A stretch of 64,000 bases of DNA from Candidatus Baldrarchaeota archaeon (GTDB taxonomy: Archaea > Asgardarchaeota > Baldrarchaeia > Baldrarchaeales > DXJG01): the NCBI GenBank assembly GCA_030587435.1, contig JAUQZC010000022.1:56088-120087 (forward strand). The letters are read 5' to 3'. How positions within the stretch are numbered: position 1 is the stretch's first letter; each line of letters starts with the position of its first letter. The notes beneath the pieces are model-generated. The model saw only the letters and a list, made by a program, of their open reading frames with translations. It had not been told where the DNA came from and did not search any database. The translations under genes and the position numbers were made by a program. Shown in pieces: positions 16,768 to 29,296 of this stretch.

Positions 16768-17832
16768 TTGAAATCGTTTATCCCATGTGTTAAGGCTCCT
16801 AGAAAAGTTGGAGAAGCTATTAGAAAAAAACTTAGTAGCATGGGTGTTTTAAATAGAGATTTTAAGATCGATAAAGATGATATTTATCTGTTTTTTCCGG
16901 TTACTCGTTATTTAAGTGAAAACGAATTAGAGGAGTTGAAAAATATTTGCGAGGTTGAGGTTGTTGAAAGGGAGATGGAGCGTTGTAAAAGTAGACCTAG
17001 GAGTTTTCTTGATATTTTGAGAAATGAACTTAGTGAAGAGGAGTTGGAGTTTGTTCGTCGATCTTTCGATATTATTGGCGACATTGCTATCATTGAGGTT
17101 CCTGAGGAAGTTTCTCGCTTGAAACGTAAGATTGGAGAAGCTATTTTGCAGGTTCACAAAAATGTTAAGACGGTTTTAGCGAAAGCAGGTAAGGTGGATT
17201 CTGAATTTCGTGTACGGAAGCTTGAGTATATAGCTGGTGAGAAAAAGACCGAAACTATACATAGGGAATATGGATGTACGTTTGTTTTAGACGTTTCTAA
17301 GGTGTATTTTAGCCCTAGGTTGGCTACTGAACATTGGAGAGTAGCTTCTCAGGTAAGGGATGGAGAAACGGTTGTTGATATGTTTACTGGTATTGGTCCT
17401 TTTGCTATTTTAATTGCAAAGAGAGTAAATGCAACTGTTTATGCCATAGATAAGAATCCTCACGCTATAAAATACTTAAAAGAAAATATACAGAGAAACA
17501 GGCTTAAAGGGGCAGTTATACCGCTTTTAGGAGGAGCAAAACAAGTAGTCAAAGAAAGGTTGTCTGGTAAAGCTGATAGAGTGATTATGAATCTACCTGA
17601 AAAAGCTTACAATTTTATAGAAGATGCTTGCTCGGCTGTAAAACCAGAAGGTGGAATAATTCATTACTATCAGTTTGCTTCAGAACCGAATCCTGAGGAA
17701 AAAGTTGTTAAAAATTTGGATGAAAGAGTTTTACAGTCGGGGAGAAGAGTGGTTTCAGTGTTAAATGTTAGGCGGGTAAGGCCGTACGCTCCACATGAAT
17801 GGCAGGTCGCAGTTGACGTACTTATTCGCTGA
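16768..17832 (+). CDS. trm5: tRNA (guanine37-N1)-methyltransferase Trm5
   Basis: This enzyme forms m1G37 next to the anticodon and prevents frameshifting. The C-terminal Rossmann domain has FSPRLATEHWR, VVDMFTGIGPFAI (SAM loop), VYAIDKNPHA and the catalytic-region MNLPEKA. An N-terminal D1-like domain precedes it. I place the start at TTG 16768 behind GGTGA; TTG 16756 and GTG 16759 are alternatives. The 3' end overlaps the convergent DUF371 gene by 11 bases. Confidence 0.95.
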   Translation: MKSFIPCVKAPRKVGEAIRKKLSSMGVLNRDFKIDKDDIYLFFPVTRYLSENELEELKNICEVEVVEREMERCKSRPRSFLDILRNELSEEELEFVRRSFDIIGDIAIIEVPEEVSRLKRKIGEAILQVHKNVKTVLAKAGKVDSEFRVRKLEYIAGEKKTETIHREYGCTFVLDVSKVYFSPRLATEHWRVASQVRDGETVVDMFTGIGPFAILIAKRVNATVYAIDKNPHAIKYLKENIQRNRLKGAVIPLLGGAKQVVKERLSGKADRVIMNLPEKAYNFIEDACSAVKPEGGIIHYYQFASEPNPEEKVVKNLDERVLQSGRRVVSVLNVRRVRPYAPHEWQVAVDVLIR

Positions 17833-18259
17833 GCTCAGCTATTAAAATAATTTTAACTGGGGTATCGGGGTTTTTTAGTTTTTTAATGATTTCTCTATTG
17901 AGGTCTATTGCTGCTTTATTAGCCTTAATCATTAGGGTTCTACTGCAGGTATAGCTGCTTTTTCTACAAACAATGTCTGTAGGGTGGTTTAAAGTGAGTT
18001 TAGAGCTACCATAACCGGTAATTTCCTCTTTTAGTCCTTCAACTTCGATGATTAATTTTATTTTTGACCCATCTTTTCTAGCTATTTTTTTAAATTCGTT
18101 GCTAAGCTCGTATAGCCCTTTATTGGCTTTTATGGCGATGATACAATCTCCTCTAGGTGTTAGGTTTTCTTCTTTTGTTATTTCTAATGTCGATCTATGG
18201 GTGGCACGAATATTAGGATGTCCATACGCTCTAATCTCTTCTACAACTCTGAGAGCCAT
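17822..18259 (-). CDS. DUF371 family protein
   Basis: A 145-residue conserved archaeal protein of unknown role (GHPNIRATHRSTLEITKE, TPRGDCIIAIKANKG, GYGSSKLTLNHPTDIVCRKSS read as separate blocks). The N-terminal histidine-rich stretch and DCI-IAI motif are typical of DUF371. The ATG at 18259 follows GTGAGGG. It is convergent with and overlaps Trm5. Confidence 0.88.
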   Translation of the reverse strand: MALRVVEEIRAYGHPNIRATHRSTLEITKEENLTPRGDCIIAIKANKGLYELSNEFKKIARKDGSKIKLIIEVEGLKEEITGYGSSKLTLNHPTDIVCRKSSYTCSRTLMIKANKAAIDLNREIIKKLKNPDTPVKIILIAELSE

Positions 18260-18528
18260 GACAAACCCTCACTAAGTTATTTTCAATGATTCCTTCAAAA
18301 TGATAAAGGTTACGTGAACTATTCCACTCTTACGGATGATGAGTTGCAAGCAGCAAAAAGTAAAGGCAGGAGCAAATTCTGGTTTCAGATGGAAAAATAA
18401 CAATACGTTTTCATGCTTGTTTTTGATGCAGGATGGTACATTTAATTATTTAGGTTGTTATCTAAATTACCCGGAGAGTTTAATAGAGTTAAATTTTGAT
18501 TTTAATCAGTTATTTGAGGAACGAAGCG

Positions 18529-19590
18529 ATGAAGAACGTAAATATTACATTAGAAACAGAATGCTATGATCTTAACTTGACATTCAAACCTTCTTTTGTT
18601 TCTTCAACCTATAAACAAGTAGAAAAGAATGTTTGGAAGAAGTTTGATTCACCTATGTTTAGAAGTTTCACGGTAAGACAGGAGAAGAAGAACATTTTCA
18701 TTAAAGGACTGGTATCTATAGATCGTGAACGGATAGAAGATTTTGTTTTTGCTGAGACAGGGCTTTGGCATGCTCCTTTCGAATATGATATTCATAAGGT
18801 TTCTAAAAAATTTAGATGGTTTTTAGAGGAACTTTCATATTTGTATTCTGGTGTTAGAATACCAGTGTCCTTATTTGAGCAGGATAAGATATTTGTTGCT
18901 GTTTGTCTTTCGAAAAGGACGGATTATGAGGTGTTTGTTCGTTCTTGGATGGAAAAAATTCTTGAAAAGTACGGTAATAATGTTTTAGATATAGTTTATG
19001 CAAGTAAGGAAGATTTATTAAAGATCGGCACAAGTTATCAGATTTTTGATCTTGTAGATACGCTAAAATCTGCAACTATTTTTTATAAAGGTTTGGAGAA
19101 TCTACCTACTTATGTTAAGGAACATTTACAATATCGAGAACACTTCGAGAATCCTTTTAAATTTCTTTCGACTGCAATTCCACCGCAGGTAGCAAGAATG
19201 GTTTTAATATCAAAAGTTAAGGGAATTGGACCAAAGATTGCAGATTCCTTTTTATTAAATACTAGTTTTCATACAGATATTGCTCCGGTAGACACGCATC
19301 TAAGAAATGTAGTAATGAGGCTTCAATTGTTTGGTGAAAATTTGAAAGCTCCTCAGAGTAATTTATGTTCGAAATATGTTTGTAGGAAATATGTTTCAAG
19401 AAAATTGAAAATTCCATTGTGCCCAATGTCTAATAGCTGCATCAGAGCTAAAATTTTAGAATTAAGGGAGCTAGCAGGATGGTTTCAAACATTAATTTAT
19501 CTTTTTGGAAGAGAATACTGTCGTAAAAATAAACCACAATGTGATACATGTCCGTTGAAAAAGGAGTGCAACTATTTTAGCTCTACGTAG
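18529..19590 (+). CDS. OGG1-like HhH-GPD DNA glycosylase with Fe-S cluster
   Basis: This base-excision repair glycosylase has an OGG/AlkA-like N-terminal domain, then a helix-hairpin-helix KVKGIGPKIADSFLL with the likely catalytic lysine (K236) and PVDTHLRN with the catalytic aspartate (D255). C331-x6-C-x2-C-x5-C347 is a classic Fe-S motif, not usual in OGG1. Between them lies an extra C280-x4-C-x12-C-x5-C304 set, which may bind a second metal. Start ATG 18529 has GAGGAACG before it. 8-oxoguanine as substrate is inferred. Confidence 0.85.
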   Translation: MKNVNITLETECYDLNLTFKPSFVSSTYKQVEKNVWKKFDSPMFRSFTVRQEKKNIFIKGLVSIDRERIEDFVFAETGLWHAPFEYDIHKVSKKFRWFLEELSYLYSGVRIPVSLFEQDKIFVAVCLSKRTDYEVFVRSWMEKILEKYGNNVLDIVYASKEDLLKIGTSYQIFDLVDTLKSATIFYKGLENLPTYVKEHLQYREHFENPFKFLSTAIPPQVARMVLISKVKGIGPKIADSFLLNTSFHTDIAPVDTHLRNVVMRLQLFGENLKAPQSNLCSKYVCRKYVSRKLKIPLCPMSNSCIRAKILELRELAGWFQTLIYLFGREYCRKNKPQCDTCPLKKECNYFSST

Positions 19591-19657
19591 AGAATAAGTT
19601 ACTTGAACAGATTGTGAATGTAGTTTATACATAGATTTAACGTTTGAATTCTAAGTA

Positions 19658-20380
<723 letters not shown>

Positions 20381-20774
20381 AAAATACACCACTCAATACA
20401 CGATCATGATTGTCCTGTGCAATTTAAACTATTTAATAGTAGTTCATTGAAATATTCTAAATATTATTGTATTAAAACTTCTGTCGACATGTTGATGACT
20501 TACTCGTAAAGCTTTCTGCTTATCCTCTAAGGCAAAAGAATAGAAAAAGATGTGCATTCTCAAAAATTCTTGAATTTCAGTTTTTCTTGTTACAAAAATA
20601 ACAACTTTTTACTTACATTGAATCTATGTAAAGTGTTGACCGAAAAAGAAAAATAATCTAAGAGAGCAGAAAGAAACAGAAACAAAAGTTAGATTAGGAT
20701 GGGAACGAAAAACGAAGTGTTTGCTATAGGATTTGCAAAGTTTATCTATAGAGCGTTTGAAGGGAGGCATGGGC
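20381..20774. other. Divergent spacer pcm / fen
   Basis: About 390 bases between the divergent pcm and fen genes. It is AT-rich, becomes purine-rich towards fen, and shows no RNA gene, repeat or ORF I can support. Both promoters must lie here. Confidence 0.4.
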
Positions 20775-21812
20775 ATGGGTGTGAATCTAAGAGGCATAGT
20801 AAAGGCGAAAGAGATTACTTTAATGGACTTAAGGGGTAAAGCAATATCTATTGATGCTTATAATGCTTTGTATCAGTTTTTGGCTATAATTCGCCAGCCA
20901 GATGGAACACCACTTAAAGATAGTCAAGGTAGGATTACTAGTCATCTCAGTGGGTTATTATATAGAACTGTTAATCTTGTGGAGAATGGTATAAAGCCTG
21001 TTTATGTTTTTGATGGAAAACCACCGGAACTAAAAGCTATGGAAATTGAAAGGAGAAAAGCGGTAAAGGAAGAGGCTGTTAAAAAGTATGAAGAAGCTTT
21101 AGCAAGAGGGGATTTAGAAGCAGCTAGAATGTATGCTCAAGCAACCTCTGTTTTAACTGAGGACATGGTTAATCAAGCTAAAAGGCTTTTAGACTTAATG
21201 GGTATTCCTTACGTGCAGGCTCCCAGCGAGGGCGAAGCTCAAGCTGCTTACATGGCGAAGAAGGGAGATGTTTTTGCTTGCGGATCACAAGATTATGATA
21301 GTTTGTTGTTTGGTGCTCCTAGGTTAGTTAGAAATATTTCTATTACTGGCAGACGTAAGCTGCCTCGTAAAAATGTCTACATCGAAGTTAAGCCTGAGCT
21401 TATTGTACTGGATGAAATTTTGAAGGATTTAGGTATCTCTAGGGAACAATTAATTGATATTGCCATTTTAGTCGGCACTGATTATAACCCTGAGGGAATA
21501 AAGGGTATTGGTCCTAAGAAAGCGTTAGCACTTATTAAACAATATGGGTCTTTGGAAAAAGCATTGAAACATATTCCCGGAGCAAGTTTTCCCGTTGATC
21601 CCATGGAAATTAAGGAAATTTTCTTGAAACCTCAAGTCACTGATAGTTACGAGGTTAAGTGGCGCCAACCCGATATAGAAGGTGTAGTGAGATTTTTGTG
21701 CGGTGAACACGATTTTTCGGAGTCCAGAGTGAGAAAAGCTGTAGAAAAACTTGATAAAGCAATGAAAGAAACAAAAACAAGAACAAGCTTGGATATGTGG
21801 TTTAAAAAGTGA
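20775..21812 (+). CDS. fen: Flap endonuclease 1
   Basis: This structure-specific nuclease removes 5' flaps during Okazaki-fragment maturation and repair. MGVNLRGIV opens the N-domain; catalytic acids lie in [34 protein letters not shown] and [10 protein letters not shown], and the helix-hairpin-helix is [19 protein letters not shown]. The C-terminal [11 protein letters not shown] is a PCNA-binding PIP box. I use the ATG at 20775, 7 bases after GGAGG; the ATG two codons earlier is too close. 345 residues. Confidence 0.97.
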   Translation: MGVNLRGIVKAKEITLMDLRGKAISIDAYNALYQFLAIIRQPDGTPLKDSQGRITSHLSGLLYRTVNLVENGIKPVYVFDGKPPELKAMEIERRKAVKEEAVKKYEEALARGDLEAARMYAQATSVLTEDMVNQAKRLLDLMGIPYVQAPSEGEAQAAYMAKKGDVFACGSQDYDSLLFGAPRLVRNISITGRRKLPRKNVYIEVKPELIVLDEILKDLGISREQLIDIAILVGTDYNPEGIKGIGPKKALALIKQYGSLEKALKHIPGASFPVDPMEIKEIFLKPQVTDSYEVKWRQPDIEGVVRFLCGEHDFSESRVRKAVEKLDKAMKETKTRTSLDMWFKK

Positions 21813-21870
21813 GCAGTTTCATGAGTTCTTGAAACTTAGCTTTAGCGTCCAGTAGATTTGAGGTAGTATT

Positions 21871-23079
21871 ATGCCGGACAAGAATATCATTAAGGAAGTT
21901 GATATTGCAGTTGTAGGTGCTGGTCCAGCTGGTTTAGTGGCTGCTATTCAGGCTGCTTCATATGGTACAAGGGTTTCTGTTTTTGAAGAACATAGTACGA
22001 TAGGTTTGCCTACGCACTGTGCTGGTCTTGTTAGTGTGAAAGGTTTTAAGAAATTGGGTTTCTATCCTCCTTCTAATGTTGTGTTAAATAGGGTTAGGGG
22101 AGCTGTTTTCTTTTCTCCTTCTGGGCATAGTTTCGTGGTTGAGAGGAAGAAAGATCAGGCATATGTTCTTAATAGAATCCTTTACGATCAATTCTTAGCT
22201 TCAAAAGCGAAGAAAATTGGAGCAAAAATCGAGTTAGCATGTAAAGTTAGTGGTGCTTTTGTTAAGAGAGATAAGGTTATCATAAAGTTGATTAAGAGGA
22301 AGATGGAAGAGGTTGTTGCTGCAAGGGTTTTAATTGATGCAGAGGGCGTTAAATCTGTTATTTCCCGCAGACTTGGTTTTGATAAGCCACAGTCTTTGCT
22401 TCCTGCTGTGCAGTTTGAGATGGTAAATGTAGAAGTTAATGATGATTTTGTGGAGTTATATTTTGGTCAAAAAATCGCGCCTGGATTTTTTGCTTGGATC
22501 ATTCCTACATCAGATAGTTCTGCTCGTGTAGGTCTTGCCGCTAAAAGCAGGCCGTTAAATTTGCTTAAGAAGTTTTTAAGGAGTAATAAGCAAGTTTTAA
22601 ATCGGTTCAGGAAGGGGAAAATTGTTAGAGTTATTGGTGGGACCGTTATTACAGGAGGCCCGATTTCTAGGACTTGGGACGCTCGTGTTTTGCTTGTTGG
22701 CGATGTTGCTGGGCAGGTTAAACCTACAACAGGTGGAGGAGTTGTTCTCGGCTCTCTCTGTTCTATCATTGCTGGAAGAGTTGCTGGAGAATTCGTTAGG
22801 GATAGTCTACCTGTTAGTTTTCTAAGCAATTATGAAAAGACTTGGCGTAAACTTTTTGGTAGGGAGTTTAAGTCTATGAAAATCTTAAGGACACTTTTGA
22901 ACTTTTTACCAGACAAGACATTGGACAAGTTGTTTCTTTATATGTCCCGTTACGGGTTTAGTGAAGATCTCGCAAAATACGGGGATATGGATTTTCAATA
23001 TAAGACCATACTCAAGTCTCTATCAAACATTAAGGCTCTAGCGGTTGCATTCTTAACGTTGCTTTCACAGCTTGTTTGA
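21871..23079 (+). CDS. Geranylgeranyl reductase family protein
   Basis: This FAD-dependent reductase saturates the isoprenoid chains of archaeal membrane lipids. Features are VAVVGAGPAGLVAA-like dinucleotide binding (VDIAVVGAGPAGL), the HCAGLVS substrate loop, and GDVAGQVKPTTGGGV near the C-terminus. 402 residues. The ATG follows GAGGTAG. It runs in the same direction as fen, 58 bases downstream, with no obvious functional link. Confidence 0.9.
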   Translation: MPDKNIIKEVDIAVVGAGPAGLVAAIQAASYGTRVSVFEEHSTIGLPTHCAGLVSVKGFKKLGFYPPSNVVLNRVRGAVFFSPSGHSFVVERKKDQAYVLNRILYDQFLASKAKKIGAKIELACKVSGAFVKRDKVIIKLIKRKMEEVVAARVLIDAEGVKSVISRRLGFDKPQSLLPAVQFEMVNVEVNDDFVELYFGQKIAPGFFAWIIPTSDSSARVGLAAKSRPLNLLKKFLRSNKQVLNRFRKGKIVRVIGGTVITGGPISRTWDARVLLVGDVAGQVKPTTGGGVVLGSLCSIIAGRVAGEFVRDSLPVSFLSNYEKTWRKLFGREFKSMKILRTLLNFLPDKTLDKLFLYMSRYGFSEDLAKYGDMDFQYKTILKSLSNIKALAVAFLTLLSQLV

Positions 23080-23294
23080 CTTCGACTTTTTTGTAAAGAG
23101 TACCTCTTGCAGAGTTGAACAAGAGGACTTATAATCAATATGTTTAAATAAAGCGCTTGAGATGAAATATAAAACTTGGCGCCGAACTAACCTCGCAGTA
23201 AGTTTGGAAAATTTTATAACAAGATTTACATAGTGCATATAGTCTCTCGTACTATCTACTAAATGATGTGCCTAAAGATGGAGTGGTGGTACTG

Positions 23295-23468
23295 TTGACG
23301 CTTGAACCGCCGATATGCTCATCGTGTGGCAAGATTATTGCACCAGGTGAAGCAGCAGTAAGATTTCCTTGTCCAGATTGTGGTGAGGTTACTATTTGGA
23401 GATGCGAAAGGTGTAGGAAGCTTTCCCGCACGTATAAGTGTCCTAAGTGCGGTTTTGAAGGGCCCTAG
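23295..23468 (+). CDS. Small zinc-ribbon protein
   Basis: A short protein with four CxxC knuckles (CSSC, CPDC, CERC, CPKC), matching the small archaeal double zinc-ribbon family that includes HVO_2753. GGTGG precedes the TTG at 23295; the GTG at 23268 gives a longer N-terminus not seen in the family. It lies 11 bases before EF-1beta, a conserved archaeal pairing that suggests a translation-linked role. 57 residues. Confidence 0.85.
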   Translation: MTLEPPICSSCGKIIAPGEAAVRFPCPDCGEVTIWRCERCRKLSRTYKCPKCGFEGP

Positions 23469-23479
23469 GAGGGATTAAT

Positions 23480-23746
23480 ATGGGAAAAGTTTTAACAGTA
23501 ATTAAAATTTTACCGGAAAGTGTTGAAATAGATTTAAAACAGTTACTCGAGGATATCAAGAAAAATCTCCCTGAAAACGCCGAATTTAAAGACAGTAAGG
23601 AAGAGCCTATAGCATTTGGCTTAAAGGCTTTAAGAATAGCGGTTGTTGTACCAGATGCCGAAGGCGGTACAGATATACTTGAGGAAACTATTAAAAACGT
23701 TAAGGGAGTCGGACAAGTGGAAATAGAACATGCAACCAGAATATGA
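23480..23746 (+). CDS. ef1b: Elongation factor 1-beta
   Basis: This nucleotide-exchange factor restores GTP-bound EF-1alpha during elongation. At 88 residues it equals the archaeal form: VLTVIKILPESVEIDL, FGLKALRIAVVVPDAEGGTD and an acidic C-terminal strand. The ATG has GGAGGG upstream. It is co-directional with, and just behind, the zinc-ribbon gene. Confidence 0.96.
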   Translation: MGKVLTVIKILPESVEIDLKQLLEDIKKNLPENAEFKDSKEEPIAFGLKALRIAVVVPDAEGGTDILEETIKNVKGVGQVEIEHATRI

Positions 23747-23875
23747 CGACGCTTGCAGTTTACAACATAAGGTATTTTTGAATAAGATTACACTTTGTTT
23801 TCAGAAATCTTTGTAAAAGAAATCCTTATAAGAGAGAATTTAAAATAAAAAGCATAGATTTCAGATTTTGTATAA

Positions 23876-26116
<2,241 letters not shown>

Positions 26117-26129
26117 TGGAGGTGTAGAA

Positions 26130-26396
26130 ATGCCAGTAAGACCGCAAATATGGAATCTAACACCATTAAAAGTTCTGATTCTACAGATTGTTAAAAAGCA
26201 TCAAGTAATGTTGGATAGCGATTTAGAACGGCAGTTACAGAAGTATGTGAAAAAATTGTCTCCAACAGAGTTGAATAAAGCATTACTTCAACTTGAGATA
26301 GAAGGGCTTATACATGTTTCGCAAATAACAAAAACTAAGCGAAAAATTGAGGTAATAACCCCAGAAAAACAGTTTCTTATAGCTGAAGAAGATTAG
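26130..26396 (+). CDS. Small winged-helix-like protein downstream of cdc48
   Basis: An 88-residue protein with a helical, winged-helix pattern (LKVLILQIVKKHQ, DLERQLQKYVKKL, LNKALLQLEIEGLIHVS). I do not recognise a named family. Placed 13 bases after cdc48 with GGAGGTG before its ATG, it is almost certainly co-expressed, so a Cdc48 adaptor or a regulator are both possible. Confidence 0.7.
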   Translation: MPVRPQIWNLTPLKVLILQIVKKHQVMLDSDLERQLQKYVKKLSPTELNKALLQLEIEGLIHVSQITKTKRKIEVITPEKQFLIAEED

Positions 26397-26553
26397 AAAC
26401 ACCCTAATTTTAAAAGTCTTGCAACTATTTTAGAAAACGAGTATCCAATTTCTTTTGCTAATAATAGGGTCTGTTAATTTTATCGATATTAAATGGCAAA
26501 GGATAATGAGAACCTTAATGGTATTGGTACATATCTAATGTGAGGTGTTTAAT

Positions 26554-26916
26554 GTGATTAGCTTTGAATATAAGCAGGTTATTGTAGTTAGAGACGACCT
26601 TAAATTAAGTAAGGGAAAATTAGCAGTCCAAGTAGCTCATGCATCGGTCACCGCTGCAGAGATAGCTAGGAATAAATACGAGGAATGGTGGGAAAAATGG
26701 ATGAAAGAAGGGCAAAAAAAGGTAGTTGTAAAAGTTAAAACCTTAGAAGACTTACTGGAATTAAAAAACAAAGCCGAAAAACTTGATCTGCCCAATGCTT
26801 TAATAAGAGATTGCGGACTAACAGAAATCCCTCCTGGAACTATAACAGCTCTTGCTATTGGTCCTGCTCCCGAGAAACTAATTGATAAATTGACTGGAAT
26901 GCTCCCCCTATTGTAG
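26554..26916 (+). CDS. pth2: Peptidyl-tRNA hydrolase Pth2
   Basis: Releases peptides from stalled peptidyl-tRNA. The Pth2 fold is clear: [49 protein letters not shown] and TALAIGPAP read as separate blocks. I use GTG 26554, six bases after GAGGTG, rather than the upstream GTG 26545. 120 residues. It leads directly into truD. Confidence 0.96.
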   Translation: MISFEYKQVIVVRDDLKLSKGKLAVQVAHASVTAAEIARNKYEEWWEKWMKEGQKKVVVKVKTLEDLLELKNKAEKLDLPNALIRDCGLTEIPPGTITALAIGPAPEKLIDKLTGMLPLL

Positions 26917-26925
26917 GTGAGTTTT

Positions 26926-28284
26926 GTGAAAACTCAACGAATAGAGGAATTCATTGGCATTTATGGTTATGCGTCTAAAACGGAAGGTATAGGAGGTAAG
27001 ATTAGAGAAAAAGTGGAAGATTTTATCGTTGAAGAAATTACTCCTGAAGGAGAAATTCTCAAAGTTGGAAAAGACTACGGATTTAATGTTGAAAAACGTT
27101 CCAGATACTTAGTATTTTTGTTAGAAAAGTATAATTGGGATACTTTTAAAGCCATTGATGTGTTAGCTAGGCATTTAAATGTAAAACCGGAGAATTTTTC
27201 CTTTGCTGGTATTAAAGATAAAAGAGCTATAACAATACAACGCGTAAGCGTGTGGAGGGTGAGACCTGAGGATTTACTAAATGTTAAGATTAATGGTTTG
27301 TATATAAGGGGATGTTGGTATTCTGATAATAAGGTGAGTATTGGAGATCTCTGGGGCAATCATTTCCGAATTACAATAAGAAAGATAAATCTTGATCAAA
27401 ACGAAACCCAACATCGTGTCAAGAGAGTGTTAAGTGAGATCGAAGAAATAGGTGGAGTTCCCAATTTCTTTGGATTTCAGCGTTTTGGAACAAAAAGACC
27501 GATGAACCACATCATTGGTAAATACATAGTAAAAGAGCAATTCAGGGATGCAGTTATCAAATTTTTGACAGAAACAGCTCCTTATGAAGATGAAAAAACA
27601 AAGGAGGCAAGGCTTACTCTAAGAGAAGATTTGGATTTCAAAAAAGCCGCCGAAATATTCCCAGATTATTTATGGTATGAAAAGCGTATGTTAAAGTTTT
27701 TAGCTAATCATCCAAAAAGCTATATCTCTGCTTTGCGTCTGATACCTAAACAATTAAGAATTATGTTTACCCACTCCTATACTTCTTATCTTTTCAACAA
27801 GTTTGTTAGTTACAGGATGAAAATGGAAGCTTTAAACGAAGTTTTTGAAGGAGACATCATATTAAAGGTAGGTAAGAACGATCTTCCATCCGATGAGGCA
27901 CATGAAGTATCCAGCTCTAACATTAAGGAGATACAGAGAGAAATAAGGACTGGTAGAGCCGTTGTAGCGTTACCATTAGTGGGTTATGGGATAAAAATTC
28001 CACGTGGAGAAACAGGAGAAATTATTAAGAAAGTATTAGAGGAAGAAGGAATAAAGCCTGAAGACTTTCGAGTAAAATCTATGCCGGAACTGAGTGTAAA
28101 AGGAGCTTATAGATCCATTGTTTTGAAGATTAAAGATTTTGAAGTAATAGGACCCGTAGGTGATGAATTGAACCCTAGTACACTTAAGATTCTCATGCAG
28201 TTCTCTATTCCAAGAGGAGGATATGCAACTACAGTTTTAAGAGAATTTATGAAGCCCCGCGACCCTATTTTGTCCGGATTTTAA
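26926..28284 (+). CDS. truD: tRNA pseudouridine(13) synthase TruD
   Basis: Converts U13 of tRNA to pseudouridine. The catalytic motif FAGIKDKRAITIQ contains the essential aspartate, and FFGFQRFGTKRPMNH and the TRUD-domain insertion are present. About 452 residues. The GTG at 26926 follows GGTGAG that overlaps the pth2 stop region, so the genes are coupled. Confidence 0.95.
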   Translation: MKTQRIEEFIGIYGYASKTEGIGGKIREKVEDFIVEEITPEGEILKVGKDYGFNVEKRSRYLVFLLEKYNWDTFKAIDVLARHLNVKPENFSFAGIKDKRAITIQRVSVWRVRPEDLLNVKINGLYIRGCWYSDNKVSIGDLWGNHFRITIRKINLDQNETQHRVKRVLSEIEEIGGVPNFFGFQRFGTKRPMNHIIGKYIVKEQFRDAVIKFLTETAPYEDEKTKEARLTLREDLDFKKAAEIFPDYLWYEKRMLKFLANHPKSYISALRLIPKQLRIMFTHSYTSYLFNKFVSYRMKMEALNEVFEGDIILKVGKNDLPSDEAHEVSSSNIKEIQREIRTGRAVVALPLVGYGIKIPRGETGEIIKKVLEEEGIKPEDFRVKSMPELSVKGAYRSIVLKIKDFEVIGPVGDELNPSTLKILMQFSIPRGGYATTVLREFMKPRDPILSGF

Positions 28285-28305
28285 CTTTTACCAGCCATTG
28301 TAAGA

Positions 28306-28521
28306 TTATTTCTCAATCATTACTTCTGTTGCCTTAATGACAGCCTCTACAGTATCTCCTTTCTTTATATTTAATTCCTTTATTGCATCCTTGACAATTA
28401 CAGCAGTTATTATAGTTGGTGACGTCACCTTAATCTTCACTTTTGCTAGGAGTTCTCCTTTTTCGATGTCAACAATTTCTCCTTCAACTTTATTTCTAGC
28501 ACTTATCATGATATCAGCCAT
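28306..28521 (-). CDS. Mop-domain molybdate/tungstate-binding protein
   Basis: A single Mop (TOBE-like) domain of about 71 residues: ISARNKVEGEIVDIEKGE, VTSPTIITAVIV, LNIKKGDTVEAVIKATEVMI. Such proteins oligomerise and bind molybdate or tungstate oxyanions. The ATG at 28521 overlaps the end of the ModE-like gene by 8 bases, so it is translationally coupled to it. Confidence 0.88.
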   Translation of the reverse strand: MADIMISARNKVEGEIVDIEKGELLAKVKIKVTSPTIITAVIVKDAIKELNIKKGDTVEAVIKATEVMIEK

Positions 28522-29086
28522 CCTTTTTATCAACCATCACTTCTGTTGCTTTAATTATAGCTTTAACTTGGTCTCCTTTTTTGAGTTTTAATTCTTCAAC
28601 AGCCTCTCGGGTGATTATCGAGATAATAGTAACAGGGGTTTTTATTTTCATTTTAACTACAGCTGCATCATCATTTTCATCTATTTTAATAACTTCTCCT
28701 TTTATTCTATTTCTTTTTTTAATTCTCAATCCATATGCTTCCCATAGCTCGGGATTCTGTAGGGCGAACTCTAAGAACTCTTCAAAACGTTTGTATTTCC
28801 TTAGAATGAATTCCCCTATTTCTGTTAGTTTCATTCCTCCCCCTCCTTTCGCCCCTCCCTTAAAGGTGATGACAACTGGTCTGCCTATCCTTTTTTCTAT
28901 TCTTTTTAAATATCCCCATGCATATCTATATGAAAGAGAAAGTTCCTTTGCAGCCGAAGATAACGATCCTCTGTCTTTTATAGTTTGAAGAAGTTCAGCT
29001 CCTCCCTTTCCTAGAATTGTACCACCTTTATACTCCAACCATACTTTAAATTTCGGTGTTATCTTTTCTACTTCATTTTTCTTCAA
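28514..29086 (-). CDS. modE: ModE-like regulator with C-terminal Mop domain
   Basis: An N-terminal ModE-type winged helix (LLQTIKDRGSLSSAAKEL, SYRYAWGYLKRIE, FKGGAKGGGGMKLTEIG) is fused to a Mop domain (about 120-190). It should bind DNA and sense molybdate or tungstate, and it is followed by a stand-alone Mop protein. The TTG at 29086 has AAGGTG 5 bases before it; the in-frame GTG at 29095 is part of that site. No transporter genes are adjacent. Confidence 0.9.
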   Translation of the reverse strand: MKKNEVEKITPKFKVWLEYKGGTILGKGGAELLQTIKDRGSLSSAAKELSLSYRYAWGYLKRIEKRIGRPVVITFKGGAKGGGGMKLTEIGEFILRKYKRFEEFLEFALQNPELWEAYGLRIKKRNRIKGEVIKIDENDDAAVVKMKIKTPVTIISIITREAVEELKLKKGDQVKAIIKATEVMVDKKDG

Positions 29087-29296
29087 ATTGCACACCTTTT
29101 ATAAAAGCATTAAGAGGACAATCATCTTAGAGAATGATAAGTAACTTGTTACTTTAACTTTTATCGGTAAACATCATAGTCTATTACTCTAATACTAAAT
29201 CATAGTCTTTTGGTTTTAGTTATTTTAAAATACTTCATTAATTCGGAGTTTAGTTCAAAACCCATCAAAAAGAAAGCCGAGGCTCTTAATGTAATT

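Noticed and set aside
18336..18569. 77-residue frame before the glycosylase gene
   Set aside because: It overlaps the start of the well-supported glycosylase gene and has no family-like pattern.
29095..29107. Strong TATA-like CTTTTATAAAAGG as the modE promoter
   Set aside because: A transcript starting the usual 25 or so bases beyond it would begin after the likely TTG start, so it cannot be used as evidence.
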